Below are positions 42,936 to 50,977 of a stretch of DNA of 64,000 nt, piece by piece (position 1 is the stretch's first letter; the number at the start of each line of letters is the position of its first letter). The DNA comes from Burkholderiaceae bacterium. GTDB lineage: Bacteria > Pseudomonadota > Gammaproteobacteria > Burkholderiales > Burkholderiaceae_D. Location of the stretch: NCBI GenBank assembly GCA_030157545.1, contig JAOAUN010000001.1:62001-126000 (forward strand), read 5' to 3'. The notes below the pieces were generated by a model. The model had not been told where the DNA came from, did no database searches, and saw nothing but the letters and a program-made list of their open reading frames with translations. The position numbers and the translations under genes were made by a program.

Positions 42936-43121
42936 CTGCCTTCTATTTCTGCTCTGACATGGGTGCGCAAAGGACTCAAGCCACTACTGATGGAAGTTAA
43001 GGGCCCGGTGATGGACCGCTTGAAGAAAACCCATTTTCTTCAAGCGATCAGTGGCAAGGTTTTCCGGACGCATTTTCAAGCTGTGCAAGAACTCATGCCT
43101 GGGTTGGCGCCTGCGCACTAA
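42936..43121 (+). pseudogene. C-terminal STAS-domain remnant of a SulP permease
   Basis: After a stop at 42933, one frame is open and reads KGLKPLLMEVKGPVMDRL, then KKTHFLQAISGKVFRTHFQAV, ending at TAA 43119-43121. This is the STAS C-terminal end I know from SulP anion transporters (V-KGPVMDRLE--xFL--L-G-VF). No ATG, no membrane domain and no upstream half exist, so only about 60 codons of a deleted gene remain. It lies between the sulfur-transporter operon and an SbtA-type gene. Confidence 0.65.
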
Positions 43122-43139
43122 TCTGTAGCAACTGGCATT

Positions 43140-44096
43140 TTAAAAGCTGAGGCTGGCGACATACGAGTAAAGTGGTATTCCCAGAATGATGTTGAACGGG
43201 AAGGTAATCCCGAGCGACATACCCATATACAAACCAGGATTCACTTCCGGTAGTGCGTGGCGCAGTACGGCAGGCACAGCAATATAAGAAGCACTCGCAG
43301 CGAGCACCATCAACAGTATGGTCTCGCCCAGCGGCAAGCCCACCAGCCTGCAAAGCCCCAACGCCAATGATGCATGAACTAAAGGTGCGCCAATTGCATA
43401 GATCAGCGTGATGGCCGGTTTACCTTTGAGGCCACTAAAATTCTTTGCTGCCATCAAGCCCATATCGAGCAAGAAGAAGGCGAGCATTCCTTTGAACAGG
43501 TCAATGGAAAAAGGCGCCATGATTTTTTGTCCGTCATTGCCGCTGATTAAGCCGACAATCATTGAACCCATCAAGAGCAATTGAGCACCATCGGTAAATG
43601 ACTCATGCAGAATTTTTGATATGCCGACAGGGTTGGCCTTCTTGGTGGACTGCGCCCGCGCCTTGTTGGCCAGCAGGATAGCGAGAATGATTGCGGGCGA
43701 TTCCATCAGCGCCATCGCGGCCGCCATATGACCGCCATAGCTGATGCCAGACTGGTCAAGCGCCTGTGTGGCAGTGATAAATGTCACGGCACTGACAGAC
43801 CCATAAGTAGCTGCGATAGCAGCGGAATCATAATTATTTAATTTGGTTCTCAAGACGAGATAACCAATTAAAGGAATGATGGTTGCCATCAGAATTGCCA
43901 AGCCAAGCGCTAGCCCGATTTCAAGCGTAAAACCGGATTTTTGCAGCGCAAAACCACCCTTCAAGCCCAGCGCCATTAGCAGGTACAAGGACAGGAAGCG
44001 AGCAATAGGTTGCGGTATTTCGAGATTGGATTTGACAGCACCTGCAAATGCGCCGAAGACAAAAAAGAGAATAGCGGGGTCAAGAAAATTATTCAT
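43140..44096 (-). CDS. SbtA-family sodium-dependent bicarbonate transporter-like protein
   Basis: A 318-residue inner-membrane protein with about ten hydrophobic segments. The DUF897 pattern is clear: FLDPAILFFVFGAFAGAVKSNLEIP at the N terminus, YLLMALGLKGGFAL, YGSVSAVTFITA (about 97-108), and a C-terminal ASASYIAVPAVLRHALPEVNPGLYMGMSLGITFPFN. Cyanobacterial SbtA imports bicarbonate with Na+. No PII-like SbtB gene follows, so regulation may differ. It converges on the sulfur operon and the SulP remnant. Confidence 0.9.
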   Translation of the reverse strand: MNNFLDPAILFFVFGAFAGAVKSNLEIPQPIARFLSLYLLMALGLKGGFALQKSGFTLEIGLALGLAILMATIIPLIGYLVLRTKLNNYDSAAIAATYGSVSAVTFITATQALDQSGISYGGHMAAAMALMESPAIILAILLANKARAQSTKKANPVGISKILHESFTDGAQLLLMGSMIVGLISGNDGQKIMAPFSIDLFKGMLAFFLLDMGLMAAKNFSGLKGKPAITLIYAIGAPLVHASLALGLCRLVGLPLGETILLMVLAASASYIAVPAVLRHALPEVNPGLYMGMSLGITFPFNIILGIPLYSYVASLSF

Positions 44097-44241
44097 TCCA
44101 ACATGATAATTGAACTTGGCGACCCTCGCATTGCCCCTAAAAACTTGCGTGTATTGTTTGAAGATGTCTATTCAATCGAGAATCTGGCAAACTCTGAAAC
44201 TAGTCAACAGCAAGTCTTTGAAAAATAATCAGGGAAATGAA

Positions 44242-44445
44242 ATGAAAATCAAACAAATCCTCACCGGCATCGAACTCGTGATCGCTGATCTTGAAGTTGA
44301 TCTCAACGGCGCGCTGCGCACTAGCCCAAGCTTATGTGCGCTGCTCAGGGACGATCATGGCAAGGAAATTGTGGTGCCCCTCAATACGCCAGACGGTCGG
44401 CCTATTTTCATGAATATGGATAATGCGATCGTATCCGGGTCTTGA
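44242..44445 (+). CDS. Small hypothetical protein
   Basis: A 67-residue cytoplasmic protein beginning MKIKQILTGIELVIADLEVD, with CALLRDDHGKEIVVPLNTPDG in the middle. The ATG at 44242 has a CAGGGAAATGA site. No motif is recognised. It is between the SbtA gene (divergent) and the S4-domain gene (convergent). Confidence 0.6.
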   Translation: MKIKQILTGIELVIADLEVDLNGALRTSPSLCALLRDDHGKEIVVPLNTPDGRPIFMNMDNAIVSGS

Positions 44446-44474
44446 ATGTGCTCTAAGTTTCAGGAGAGAAAAAC

Positions 44475-44702
44475 TCATCCTGGCTTGGCAGCATGTACCC
44501 TGATGGTGACATCGCCAATGCTCACCACCTGACCTGCACGTACCTTGCAGGTTTTGCGCAGTTCTGTTTTGCCGTCAAGCTTCACGTCGCCGCTGGCGAC
44601 GATCATTTTTCCTGCGCCTCCGCTGTCGCATAGACCGCTCAGCTTAAGAAGCTGGTTCAATTCCACATAGTCGCCTTCGAGGCTGAAGTCATATTTTTTC
44701 AT
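44475..44702 (-). CDS. S4-domain RNA-binding protein, YbcJ-like
   Basis: A 75-residue protein almost entirely an S4 fold: MKKYDFSLEGDYVELNQLLKLSGLCDSGGAGKMIVASGDVKLDG and CKVRAGQVVSIGDVTIRV. This is the YbcJ/YaaA-type small S4 family (DUF in older databases) thought to bind structured RNA. The ATG at 44702 is chosen for the family start. A TATAAT lies only 6 nt upstream of the ATG, suggesting that the mRNA may be leaderless, unless the in-frame GTG at 44750 is used. Confidence 0.82.
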   Translation of the reverse strand: MKKYDFSLEGDYVELNQLLKLSGLCDSGGAGKMIVASGDVKLDGKTELRKTCKVRAGQVVSIGDVTIRVHAAKPG

Positions 44703-44875
44703 CGGCAGATTATATGCCAGGGTGTTTGGTCTCTGGTCTGTCAATGTCACAACGCTATCGTTTGCAATGAACTATTTGCAGTTTTGCATCTCTATGAAGA
44801 GCAAGGATAGAGGCAGGCAGAACATTTAAGCGCTTTCTGCCATTTTTATTTCAATTCGCTTCGATGGATTGATGT

Positions 44876-45904
44876 ATGCGAATCGCGCAGGTTTCCCCCT
44901 TATTCGAGAGCGTGCCACCAAAGGGCTATGGCGGAACGGAACGTGTTATTTCCTACCTGACTGAAGAGCTGGTTCGGCAGGGGCATGAGGTGACGCTCTT
45001 TGCCACCGCCGATTCCATTACCAGTGCCAGGCTGGTGCCGAGCGTCGAACGTTCCCTGCGTGCTCAAATGTTGAGCCGCTCCTGGCTCGCCTATGACGCT
45101 ATTCAAATGGACAAGGTCGCCAGGCAGGCAAGACACTTCGACATCATTCATTTCCATACAGACTATCTGCACTTCCCGCTGACAGAAAATCTGGCTACGC
45201 CGCATGTGACGACCTTGCATGGACGCCTTGATCTGCCGGAGTTGGTGCCGCTGTTTGAGCATTTCAGTACTTGCCCTATGGTCTCCATTTCCAACAGCCA
45301 GCGCGAACCGCTGGCGTGGGCTAATTGGTGCGGCACGGTGTACCACGGCTTGCCACCTGAGTTGTACTCTTTTCATCCTGAAGCAGGAAAATATTTTGTT
45401 TTTCTGGGGCGCATCTCGCCGGAGAAGCGCGTTGACCGCGCCGTCGAGATTGCGCTTGCCAGCAATACACCACTCTATGTTGCCGCAAAAGTGGACAAGG
45501 CCGACGAAGCTTATTTCAAGGAAGAGATCTGTCGATTGTTTGAGCATCCGCTGATTCATTACATCGGTGAAGTGGACGAGCTGCAGAAGCATGCGCTGCT
45601 GGCGCAGGCAAAAGCTTTGCTCTTTCCTATCGATTGGCCCGAACCGTTCGGATTAGTGATGATCGAAGCTTTTTCGTGTGGCGTGCCCGTCATTGCCTAT
45701 AGCAACGGATCAGTTCCCGAGATCATCGAGGAAGGCGTGAACGGTTTCATCGTTCACAACCAGCAAGAGGCTATACAGGCAGCTAGCCACGTAGGAAAAA
45801 TTGAGCGTGCGAAATGTCGGGCTTCATTTGAGCGCCGCTTCACAGCTTCGCATATGGCAGAAAATTATTTGCAGATCTATCAGCGCTTGATATCGCGAGC
45901 TTAG
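44876..45904 (+). CDS. Glycosyltransferase family 4
   Basis: A 342-residue GT-B-fold transferase: N-terminal QVSPLFESVPPKGYGGTERVISYLTEELVRQGHEVTLFA (about 5-43), and in the C-terminal half FLGRISPEKRVDRAVEIA and the EX7E motif EPFGLVMIEAFSCGVPVIA (about 255-275), then GSVPEIIEEGVNGF. It uses a nucleotide sugar and may act in oligosaccharide or glucan synthesis. It is followed 18 bp later by a large debranching-enzyme-like gene, suggesting a shared glucan or glucoside pathway. Confidence 0.88.
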   Translation: MRIAQVSPLFESVPPKGYGGTERVISYLTEELVRQGHEVTLFATADSITSARLVPSVERSLRAQMLSRSWLAYDAIQMDKVARQARHFDIIHFHTDYLHFPLTENLATPHVTTLHGRLDLPELVPLFEHFSTCPMVSISNSQREPLAWANWCGTVYHGLPPELYSFHPEAGKYFVFLGRISPEKRVDRAVEIALASNTPLYVAAKVDKADEAYFKEEICRLFEHPLIHYIGEVDELQKHALLAQAKALLFPIDWPEPFGLVMIEAFSCGVPVIAYSNGSVPEIIEEGVNGFIVHNQQEAIQAASHVGKIERAKCRASFERRFTASHMAENYLQIYQRLISRA

Positions 45905-45922
45905 CGTAGACAGGAAAAAATC

Positions 45923-48088
45923 ATGGTGGAAAAAATCCAGCTCGGCGAGCAGTGGTACATCCTTGCTACGTCATCGCCAGCCGACGAACGGCGGCGGGTT
46001 CTCAAGCATGACAAACTGTTTGCGATGTTTGATCGATTTGGCGACGTGCAGTCTATAGGACTGGGCGAAGAAGGCCTCTACCATGGCGACACCTGTTTTT
46101 TATCGCATCTGGAATTGCGCATAGAGGGTGTGCGCCCTATGTATCTGAATTCAACCGTCAAGGATGATAACGGGCTGTTCATTATCGAGCTGATGAATCC
46201 CGACCTGCATCCGGAAGGCAAGAACCGGATTTTAAAAGGGGAGTTGCATGTCTTTCGCGCCAAGCTCCTGTTTGAAAATACCTGTCATGAACATGTGCGT
46301 CTGATGAATTTCGGACTCGAGCCAATTGAGGCGAATATCTCCATGGAATTCGCTGCTGACTATAAAGACATCTTTGAAGTGCGCGGTACAGAGCGCAAAC
46401 GACGCGGTGAACATCTGCCGCCCAAGGTAGGCAAAAGTGAAGTGATGCTCGGCTATCGCGGGCTAGACGGCGTGGTACGCCAGACGCATGTTGGCTTCGA
46501 GCCGCAACCAGAGTCATTGGTGGGTGACCGGGCAGATTTTAAAGTTATGCTGCCGCCGAAAGCCGAAGCGCACTTCTATATCAAGATCGCTTGCGTGCAG
46601 GACGGTTTGACTTCCAGTGCTCACGACTATTACAGCGCCTTTACACGTGTCAGCGATTTTTCCCGATCGCGAATTGAAGAGCGTTGTCGTATCGTGACTT
46701 CGGATCCTTTTTTCAATCGTTGGGTCGATCGCTCCACCGCGGATCTCATCATGTTGACTTCCCGTTTGCCAGAGGGAGATTATCCATTCGCCGGCTTGCC
46801 GTGGTACTCAACCACCTTCGGCCGCGACGGCATCCTGACGGCACATGAATATTTGTGGATAGATCCGGGAATGGCAAAAGGCGTACTGACCTTTTTGGCT
46901 GCTACACAGGCGAGTGAGTTCGATGCCGTGCGCGACGCGGAGCCGGGAAAAATCCTGCACGAAGCACGCGATGGCGAGCTGGCGGCGCTTAAGGAAATTC
47001 CGTTTGGGCGCTATTACGGCACGGTTGATGCGACCCCCTTGTTCATCGGTCTGGCAGGCGCGTATTACGAGCGTACCGGCGACCTTGAATTCATTCGTTC
47101 TATCTGGTCCAACATATTAGCGGCGCTGCATTGGATTGATAAGTATGGCGACAGGGATGGCGATGGCTTTGTCGAGTACGCACGCCGCGCTGAATCCGGT
47201 CTGGCACAACAAGGCTGGAAAGATTCGCACGACTCGATCTTTCATCGCGATGGCCAGTTGGCTGAAGCGCCTATCGCCTTGTGCGAAGTGCAGGGCTATG
47301 TGTATGACGCGAAACTACGTGCATCCCGACTCGCCGTATTGTTTGGTGAACATGAACTCGCTGCAGATCTGGAGCGTGACGCCATCATTCTGAAAAAACG
47401 CTTTGACGAAGCATTCTGGTGTGAAGAAATCGGCACCTATGCGCTGGCGCTGGATGGTCACAAGCGTCAATGCAAAGTTGCATCATCAAATGCCGGTCAT
47501 ACGCTATGGTCCGGCATTGCCTCACCGCGTCATGCAGCGCAGATATCAGACCAGTTATTGTCGCGTGATTTTTATTGTGGCTGGGGCATACGCACTATAC
47601 CGAGCTCGGCATCGCGCTATAACCCTATGGCGTATCACAATGGTTCGGTCTGGCCACATGACAATGCCATCATCGCAGAAGGCATGGCGCGTTATGGTTT
47701 CACGGCCAAGGCCATGACTGTGTTTAGCGGCTTGCGCGATGTCAGTCTTTACATGGACCAGCACCGTATGCCTGAACTCTTTTGTGGTTTTGAAAAACGT
47801 CCGGATGAAGGGCCGACCTTATACCCGGTGGCCTGCTCACCGCAGGCATGGGCTGCAGCCTGCGTGTTTTCGCTGATGCAAGCGTGCCTGGGTTTGTCAT
47901 TCGACCCGGAAAAACCGGAAATCCGCTTTCGGCATCCGCAACTGCCGCCATTTCTGGACCATGTTGAAATACGCGACTTGACTATACGCGGCACGACCGT
48001 TGATCTCTGGCTGCAGCGCTATCCAAATAATGTCGGTGTCAATGTCATCCGCAAACGAGGCGATGCCGAAGTGGTCGCTGTTGCCTGA
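45923..48088 (+). CDS. Amylo-alpha-1,6-glucosidase-like glycogen debranching enzyme
   Basis: A 721-residue enzyme. The N-terminal beta domain (about 20-230, GDE_N) starts KHDKLFAMFDRFGDVQSIGLGEEGLYHGDTCFLSHLEL; the C-terminal six-hairpin glycosidase domain has FAGLPWYSTTFGRDGILTAHEYLW (about 290-313), GWKDSHDSIFHRDG and YHNGSVWPHDNAIIAEGMARYG. These are the acidic active-site segments of the GH-like (alpha/alpha)6 fold. It forms an operon with the preceding GT4 transferase. Such pairs are seen in stress-linked glucan clusters of proteobacteria; the exact substrate is not clear. Confidence 0.88.
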   Translation: MVEKIQLGEQWYILATSSPADERRRVLKHDKLFAMFDRFGDVQSIGLGEEGLYHGDTCFLSHLELRIEGVRPMYLNSTVKDDNGLFIIELMNPDLHPEGKNRILKGELHVFRAKLLFENTCHEHVRLMNFGLEPIEANISMEFAADYKDIFEVRGTERKRRGEHLPPKVGKSEVMLGYRGLDGVVRQTHVGFEPQPESLVGDRADFKVMLPPKAEAHFYIKIACVQDGLTSSAHDYYSAFTRVSDFSRSRIEERCRIVTSDPFFNRWVDRSTADLIMLTSRLPEGDYPFAGLPWYSTTFGRDGILTAHEYLWIDPGMAKGVLTFLAATQASEFDAVRDAEPGKILHEARDGELAALKEIPFGRYYGTVDATPLFIGLAGAYYERTGDLEFIRSIWSNILAALHWIDKYGDRDGDGFVEYARRAESGLAQQGWKDSHDSIFHRDGQLAEAPIALCEVQGYVYDAKLRASRLAVLFGEHELAADLERDAIILKKRFDEAFWCEEIGTYALALDGHKRQCKVASSNAGHTLWSGIASPRHAAQISDQLLSRDFYCGWGIRTIPSSASRYNPMAYHNGSVWPHDNAIIAEGMARYGFTAKAMTVFSGLRDVSLYMDQHRMPELFCGFEKRPDEGPTLYPVACSPQAWAAACVFSLMQACLGLSFDPEKPEIRFRHPQLPPFLDHVEIRDLTIRGTTVDLWLQRYPNNVGVNVIRKRGDAEVVAVA

Positions 48089-48103
48089 TTCGACTGATAT
48101 TTT

Positions 48104-48460
48104 TTATTTTTTCAATTCACCGTTGTCGAGCAGTCGTTTGAGATCGGTATAGCCGCCGATCAGGCTGCCCTCTGCAAAGACCATCGGAAAGGTCGGCCAG
48201 CCGGTCCACATTTTCAAAGCGCCACGCTCACGCCATTTACCAAAATAACTTCCGTACTCAAGATAGTGAAAACTGAGGCCCGCCGCCGTCAGTGCCTGCC
48301 GGGCTTTTTTGCAGGAAGGATTTTGCGCCATGCCGACTACGGTGATGCGGTGGGCAGCCACTGCAGACTCTACTTCAGCAACGATTTGATGCTGATAATT
48401 GCTGACTTGATTACGGATTGCAGGATGAACCTGGCTTGCGTCGAGTATTTTTCTTGTCAC
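48104..48460 (-). CDS. Glutaredoxin-related protein
   Basis: A 118-residue thioredoxin-fold protein with a monothiol active site NPSCKKAR (about 47-54), replacing CxxC, the cis-Pro segment WPTFPMVFAEGSLIGGYTDLKRLL (about 88-111) with GG and D that bind glutathione. An N-terminal extension of about 36 residues is present. Monothiol glutaredoxins transfer Fe-S clusters or reduce glutathionylated proteins. It converges on the debranching-enzyme gene and is followed upstream by the iron permease gene. Confidence 0.85.
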   Translation of the reverse strand: MTRKILDASQVHPAIRNQVSNYQHQIVAEVESAVAAHRITVVGMAQNPSCKKARQALTAAGLSFHYLEYGSYFGKWRERGALKMWTGWPTFPMVFAEGSLIGGYTDLKRLLDNGELKK

Positions 48461-48503
48461 GAGTTGTTTTCGTAGTTATTTTTTTAAAGGGATTTTTAAG
48501 GAT

Positions 48504-49337
48504 TCAAGCTCTGCCGGCCACCAATGCTGGTTTGTGATGACGCTTCACCACAGCCGCACCGAAAAGGATGGCGCCTAAGGTGACGATATAAAACAGCATC
48601 TGCATGCCGCTTGGACTGGCTTCATAACCAACCAGCACATGCAATACCGATCCCATTGCGGATTTGGTTGGCAAGATGTGCGACATATCCCAGATCGGCG
48701 AAGCAAGGCTGGGCAGCCAGTCAGCCTGTATCAGGAAGCGCGCCATTTGTCCGGCAAGACCGGCCGCCAACAGTAGCAGTAGCGTGCTGGTAACAGAAAA
48801 AAACCACCGCACGGGTATGCGCATCAAGCCAAAAAACATGATCAGTCCCACCACTACGCCACCAGCCAGGCCGAGCGCGCCACCGGCAATGATGCTGGAC
48901 GCACTCATGTCCGCACTTGAAGCGAGGCCATGCAGGAAGAGCACGCTTTCAGCGCCTTCGCGCAGCACAGTCAAAGCAACCAGTATGGCCAAGGCAGAGA
49001 TCGCCCGCGTTCCATCTTTGACGTCAGTGCCAACTTTTTTCGCGTCACGAGCGAGTTCTGCGCCGTGAGAAGACATCCAGATGTTGTGCCATGCGAGCAT
49101 CAACACGGCAATGCCCAGCACAGCAGCATTGAATAATTCCTGGCCGCTGCCATCGGCGAGTTGTCCTATTGTTTCGGTCAGGCCGGCGATGATGCCCGAA
49201 CCAAGCAAGCCGGCAACAACGCCGGCTGCCAGCCACAGACCGCGACCTTTTACGCCACGGGTTGCCGCGGCAATGATGCCTAGAACGAGTGCCGCTTCCA
49301 GCGTTTCACGAAAAATAATCAGGGCTGAGCCGAACAT
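48504..49337 (-). CDS. FTR1 family high-affinity iron permease
   Basis: A 277-residue inner-membrane protein with seven predicted helices. The iron-transport signature REXXE occurs as RETLEA (Arg10-Glu14) and again as LREGAES (about 123). It matches EfeU/Ftr1. It is downstream of a cupredoxin gene by 6 bp, with a Fur box before that gene, so iron-repressed expression of a two-gene operon is expected. No efeB-type peroxidase or full-length efeO accompanies it in the window. Confidence 0.93.
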   Translation of the reverse strand: MFGSALIIFRETLEAALVLGIIAAATRGVKGRGLWLAAGVVAGLLGSGIIAGLTETIGQLADGSGQELFNAAVLGIAVLMLAWHNIWMSSHGAELARDAKKVGTDVKDGTRAISALAILVALTVLREGAESVLFLHGLASSADMSASSIIAGGALGLAGGVVVGLIMFFGLMRIPVRWFFSVTSTLLLLLAAGLAGQMARFLIQADWLPSLASPIWDMSHILPTKSAMGSVLHVLVGYEASPSGMQMLFYIVTLGAILFGAAVVKRHHKPALVAGRA

Positions 49338-49343
49338 GATGGT

Positions 49344-49667
49344 TTACTCCGCAATGACTACGCCACGCGCAGTCGCTTGATTGAACTCGCCAAAAAACGG
49401 ATAACTGCCCGGTTTCAGAGGGCCGATATAGACCGTGGCTTTGGAGCGTGGCGCGATTATTTTTTCCCGGTTCAGTTCATGGCTTTCAAATTCTTCCGCT
49501 GTCGAATCCTGATTTTCGATAATGAGCTTGATCTTTTTGCCGGCAGGTACCCGCACCTCGGCAGGTATGAATTTATGATCTTTGATCGTGATGGCAATGT
49601 CTGCATCCGCTGCGAGAGCAAACAAGGGCGAGAATGCAAGCGCCAGGGCGAGGGTACGCAATGTCAT
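49344..49667 (-). CDS. Periplasmic cupredoxin-like protein (EfeO N-terminal type)
   Basis: A 107-residue protein with a signal peptide (MTLRTLALALAFSPLFALA-AD) and a single cupredoxin domain: ITIKDHKFIPAEVRVPAGKKIKLIIENQDSTAEEFESHELNREKIIAP. The acidic EEFES motif and the absence of the usual Cys/His copper loop near the C terminus (YPFFGEFNQ) fit the cupredoxin of EfeO, which binds Fe or Cu to help oxidise or deliver iron to the permease. It is the first gene of the operon with Ftr1. Confidence 0.87.
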   Translation of the reverse strand: MTLRTLALALAFSPLFALAADADIAITIKDHKFIPAEVRVPAGKKIKLIIENQDSTAEEFESHELNREKIIAPRSKATVYIGPLKPGSYPFFGEFNQATARGVVIAE

Positions 49668-49700
49668 GATGGTTTGCCTGTAGATGAAAAACTAAAGAGT

Positions 49701-49719
49701 TTAAATGCTAATCATTCTC
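49701..49719. promoter_or_regulatory. Fur box upstream of the iron-uptake operon
   Basis: ttaaatgctaatcattctc matches the 19-bp Fur consensus GATAATGATAATCATTATC at 14 of 19 positions, including the whole central TAATCATT. It lies 34 bp upstream of the cupredoxin ATG. Iron-loaded Fur would repress the operon. Confidence 0.7.
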
Positions 49720-49898
49720 ATCTGTGATGTCAATCGATTTCACTCACTTGCGCCTAATGGTGAAATTTACTGATCTTCCGCAAGGCTGAAGCAGAAATGA
49801 CGGATTCTTGCGCTCGTTGATCCGGTCTCTCCCATTGAAAAGTAGTAGCGGCTACCTATACTTATAAGCACTCTGCTTAACATTTCCGGGAGAACGCA

Positions 49899-50408
49899 AT
49901 GCGTCACAGACTTTACTATCTGCACCCTGATACCGACAGCGCACGCCGTTCACTCGACGAATTACTACTCGCACGTATCGAAGAGCGTCATATCCGTTTC
50001 ATGACCGATGGAAGACCTCTGCCCACAGACTTGCCTGAGGCCAGCTTGCTGCACAAAACCGACGTGCTGCACGGCGCGGCGTTTGGCATGCTGTGCGGTG
50101 CGGGCTTGGGAATAGGCTTGGCGTTTTTAATCGTCAATTACTTGAATCTGAATGAAGCGCGCGCATTGATTTTTTTGGCCAGTACCCTCGTCGGCATCCT
50201 GTTTGGAGGCTGGGCAGCGAGCCTGGTAGGTGCGGCAATCCCGAATTCGCAGCTGCAAAAATTCCAGTCCGAACTTGAAAAAGGCAAATTGCTTTTGATT
50301 GTGGATGTGCCTGCCCGTCGCATCAGGGAAATCGAAGATATTTTGCAGCAAAGGCATCCGGAGATGCAGTTCTGCGGCGAGGACACACATCGTCCGGTAT
50401 TCCCCTGA
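49899..50408 (+). CDS. DUF1269 family membrane protein
   Basis: A 169-residue protein. A soluble N terminus (MRHRLYYLHPDTDSARRSLDELLLARIEERHIRFM) is followed by two membrane helices (about 60-85 and 90-115, GMLCGAGLGIGLAFLIVNYL and LIFLASTLVGILFGGWAASLVG) and a cytoplasmic C-terminal helix. This matches the DUF1269/general stress protein 17M-like group. A GGGAGAA site precedes the ATG. It may be co-transcribed with the next small membrane-protein gene, 26 bp away. Confidence 0.8.
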   Translation: MRHRLYYLHPDTDSARRSLDELLLARIEERHIRFMTDGRPLPTDLPEASLLHKTDVLHGAAFGMLCGAGLGIGLAFLIVNYLNLNEARALIFLASTLVGILFGGWAASLVGAAIPNSQLQKFQSELEKGKLLLIVDVPARRIREIEDILQQRHPEMQFCGEDTHRPVFP

Positions 50409-50434
50409 AAAAAGTCGATCCCCGGGAGCTTGTC

Positions 50435-50938
50435 ATGCAGCGCTATCTACATTTTCCCCATTTGAGAATGCAGCAGCCGGACTGGATCGCTGCGCTGGTA
50501 GCGGGTATTGTCGCCGGTGCTGTGCTGATGGTGCTGTCGTTACTATGGTCAGCGACAGATATGACTTCCCATCCATGGATACTCGCACGCCGGATCGCCG
50601 CCATCACGATGGGTCAGCAAGTTTTGGGCGAGGCGGATTTTTCTGCTGCTGTCGTAGCCGTGATGGCATTCACCCACTACGGCCTGGGCGTAATTTTCGC
50701 GCTGATCCTGTCCGTGATCGTCGCGGCCTTGCGTCTTGATGGCAGTCCGAGCAAAGTTGTCACGGTTGGTGCCTTGTTTGGTCTGGCGCTCTATCTGGTC
50801 AACTTTTATTTGCTGGCCGATTCTTTCCCGTGGTTCGTTGATATGCGAGGCGGTGTGACTTTGCTTGCACATTTGATCTTCGGGATGCTTGCTGCAGGTG
50901 TTTACTGGAAGCTGGAGAAAAATAGCATGACGGCTTGA
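50435..50938 (+). CDS. Membrane protein of unknown function
   Basis: A 167-residue protein with four likely membrane helices (IAALVAGIVAGAVLMVLSLLW, VVAVMAFTHYGLGVIFALILSVIVAAL, VTVGALFGLALYLVNFYLL, LLAHLIFGMLAAGVYWKL). Conserved histidines lie in FTHYGLG and AHLIFG, which could bind metal or haem. I recognise the layout from small proteins in proteobacteria but no function is known. It is likely in an operon with the DUF1269 gene; a CCCGGGAGCTT site precedes the ATG. Confidence 0.75.
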   Translation: MQRYLHFPHLRMQQPDWIAALVAGIVAGAVLMVLSLLWSATDMTSHPWILARRIAAITMGQQVLGEADFSAAVVAVMAFTHYGLGVIFALILSVIVAALRLDGSPSKVVTVGALFGLALYLVNFYLLADSFPWFVDMRGGVTLLAHLIFGMLAAGVYWKLEKNSMTA

Positions 50939-50977
50939 TTGTTGTTTGGAATATCAAGCATAAGGTTCGCTGCAAAT

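Noticed and set aside
44103..44228. Short plus-strand frame of 41 codons after the SbtA start
   Set aside because: No ribosome site, no motif and it lies in the SbtA leader; a real small gene is possible but not supported.
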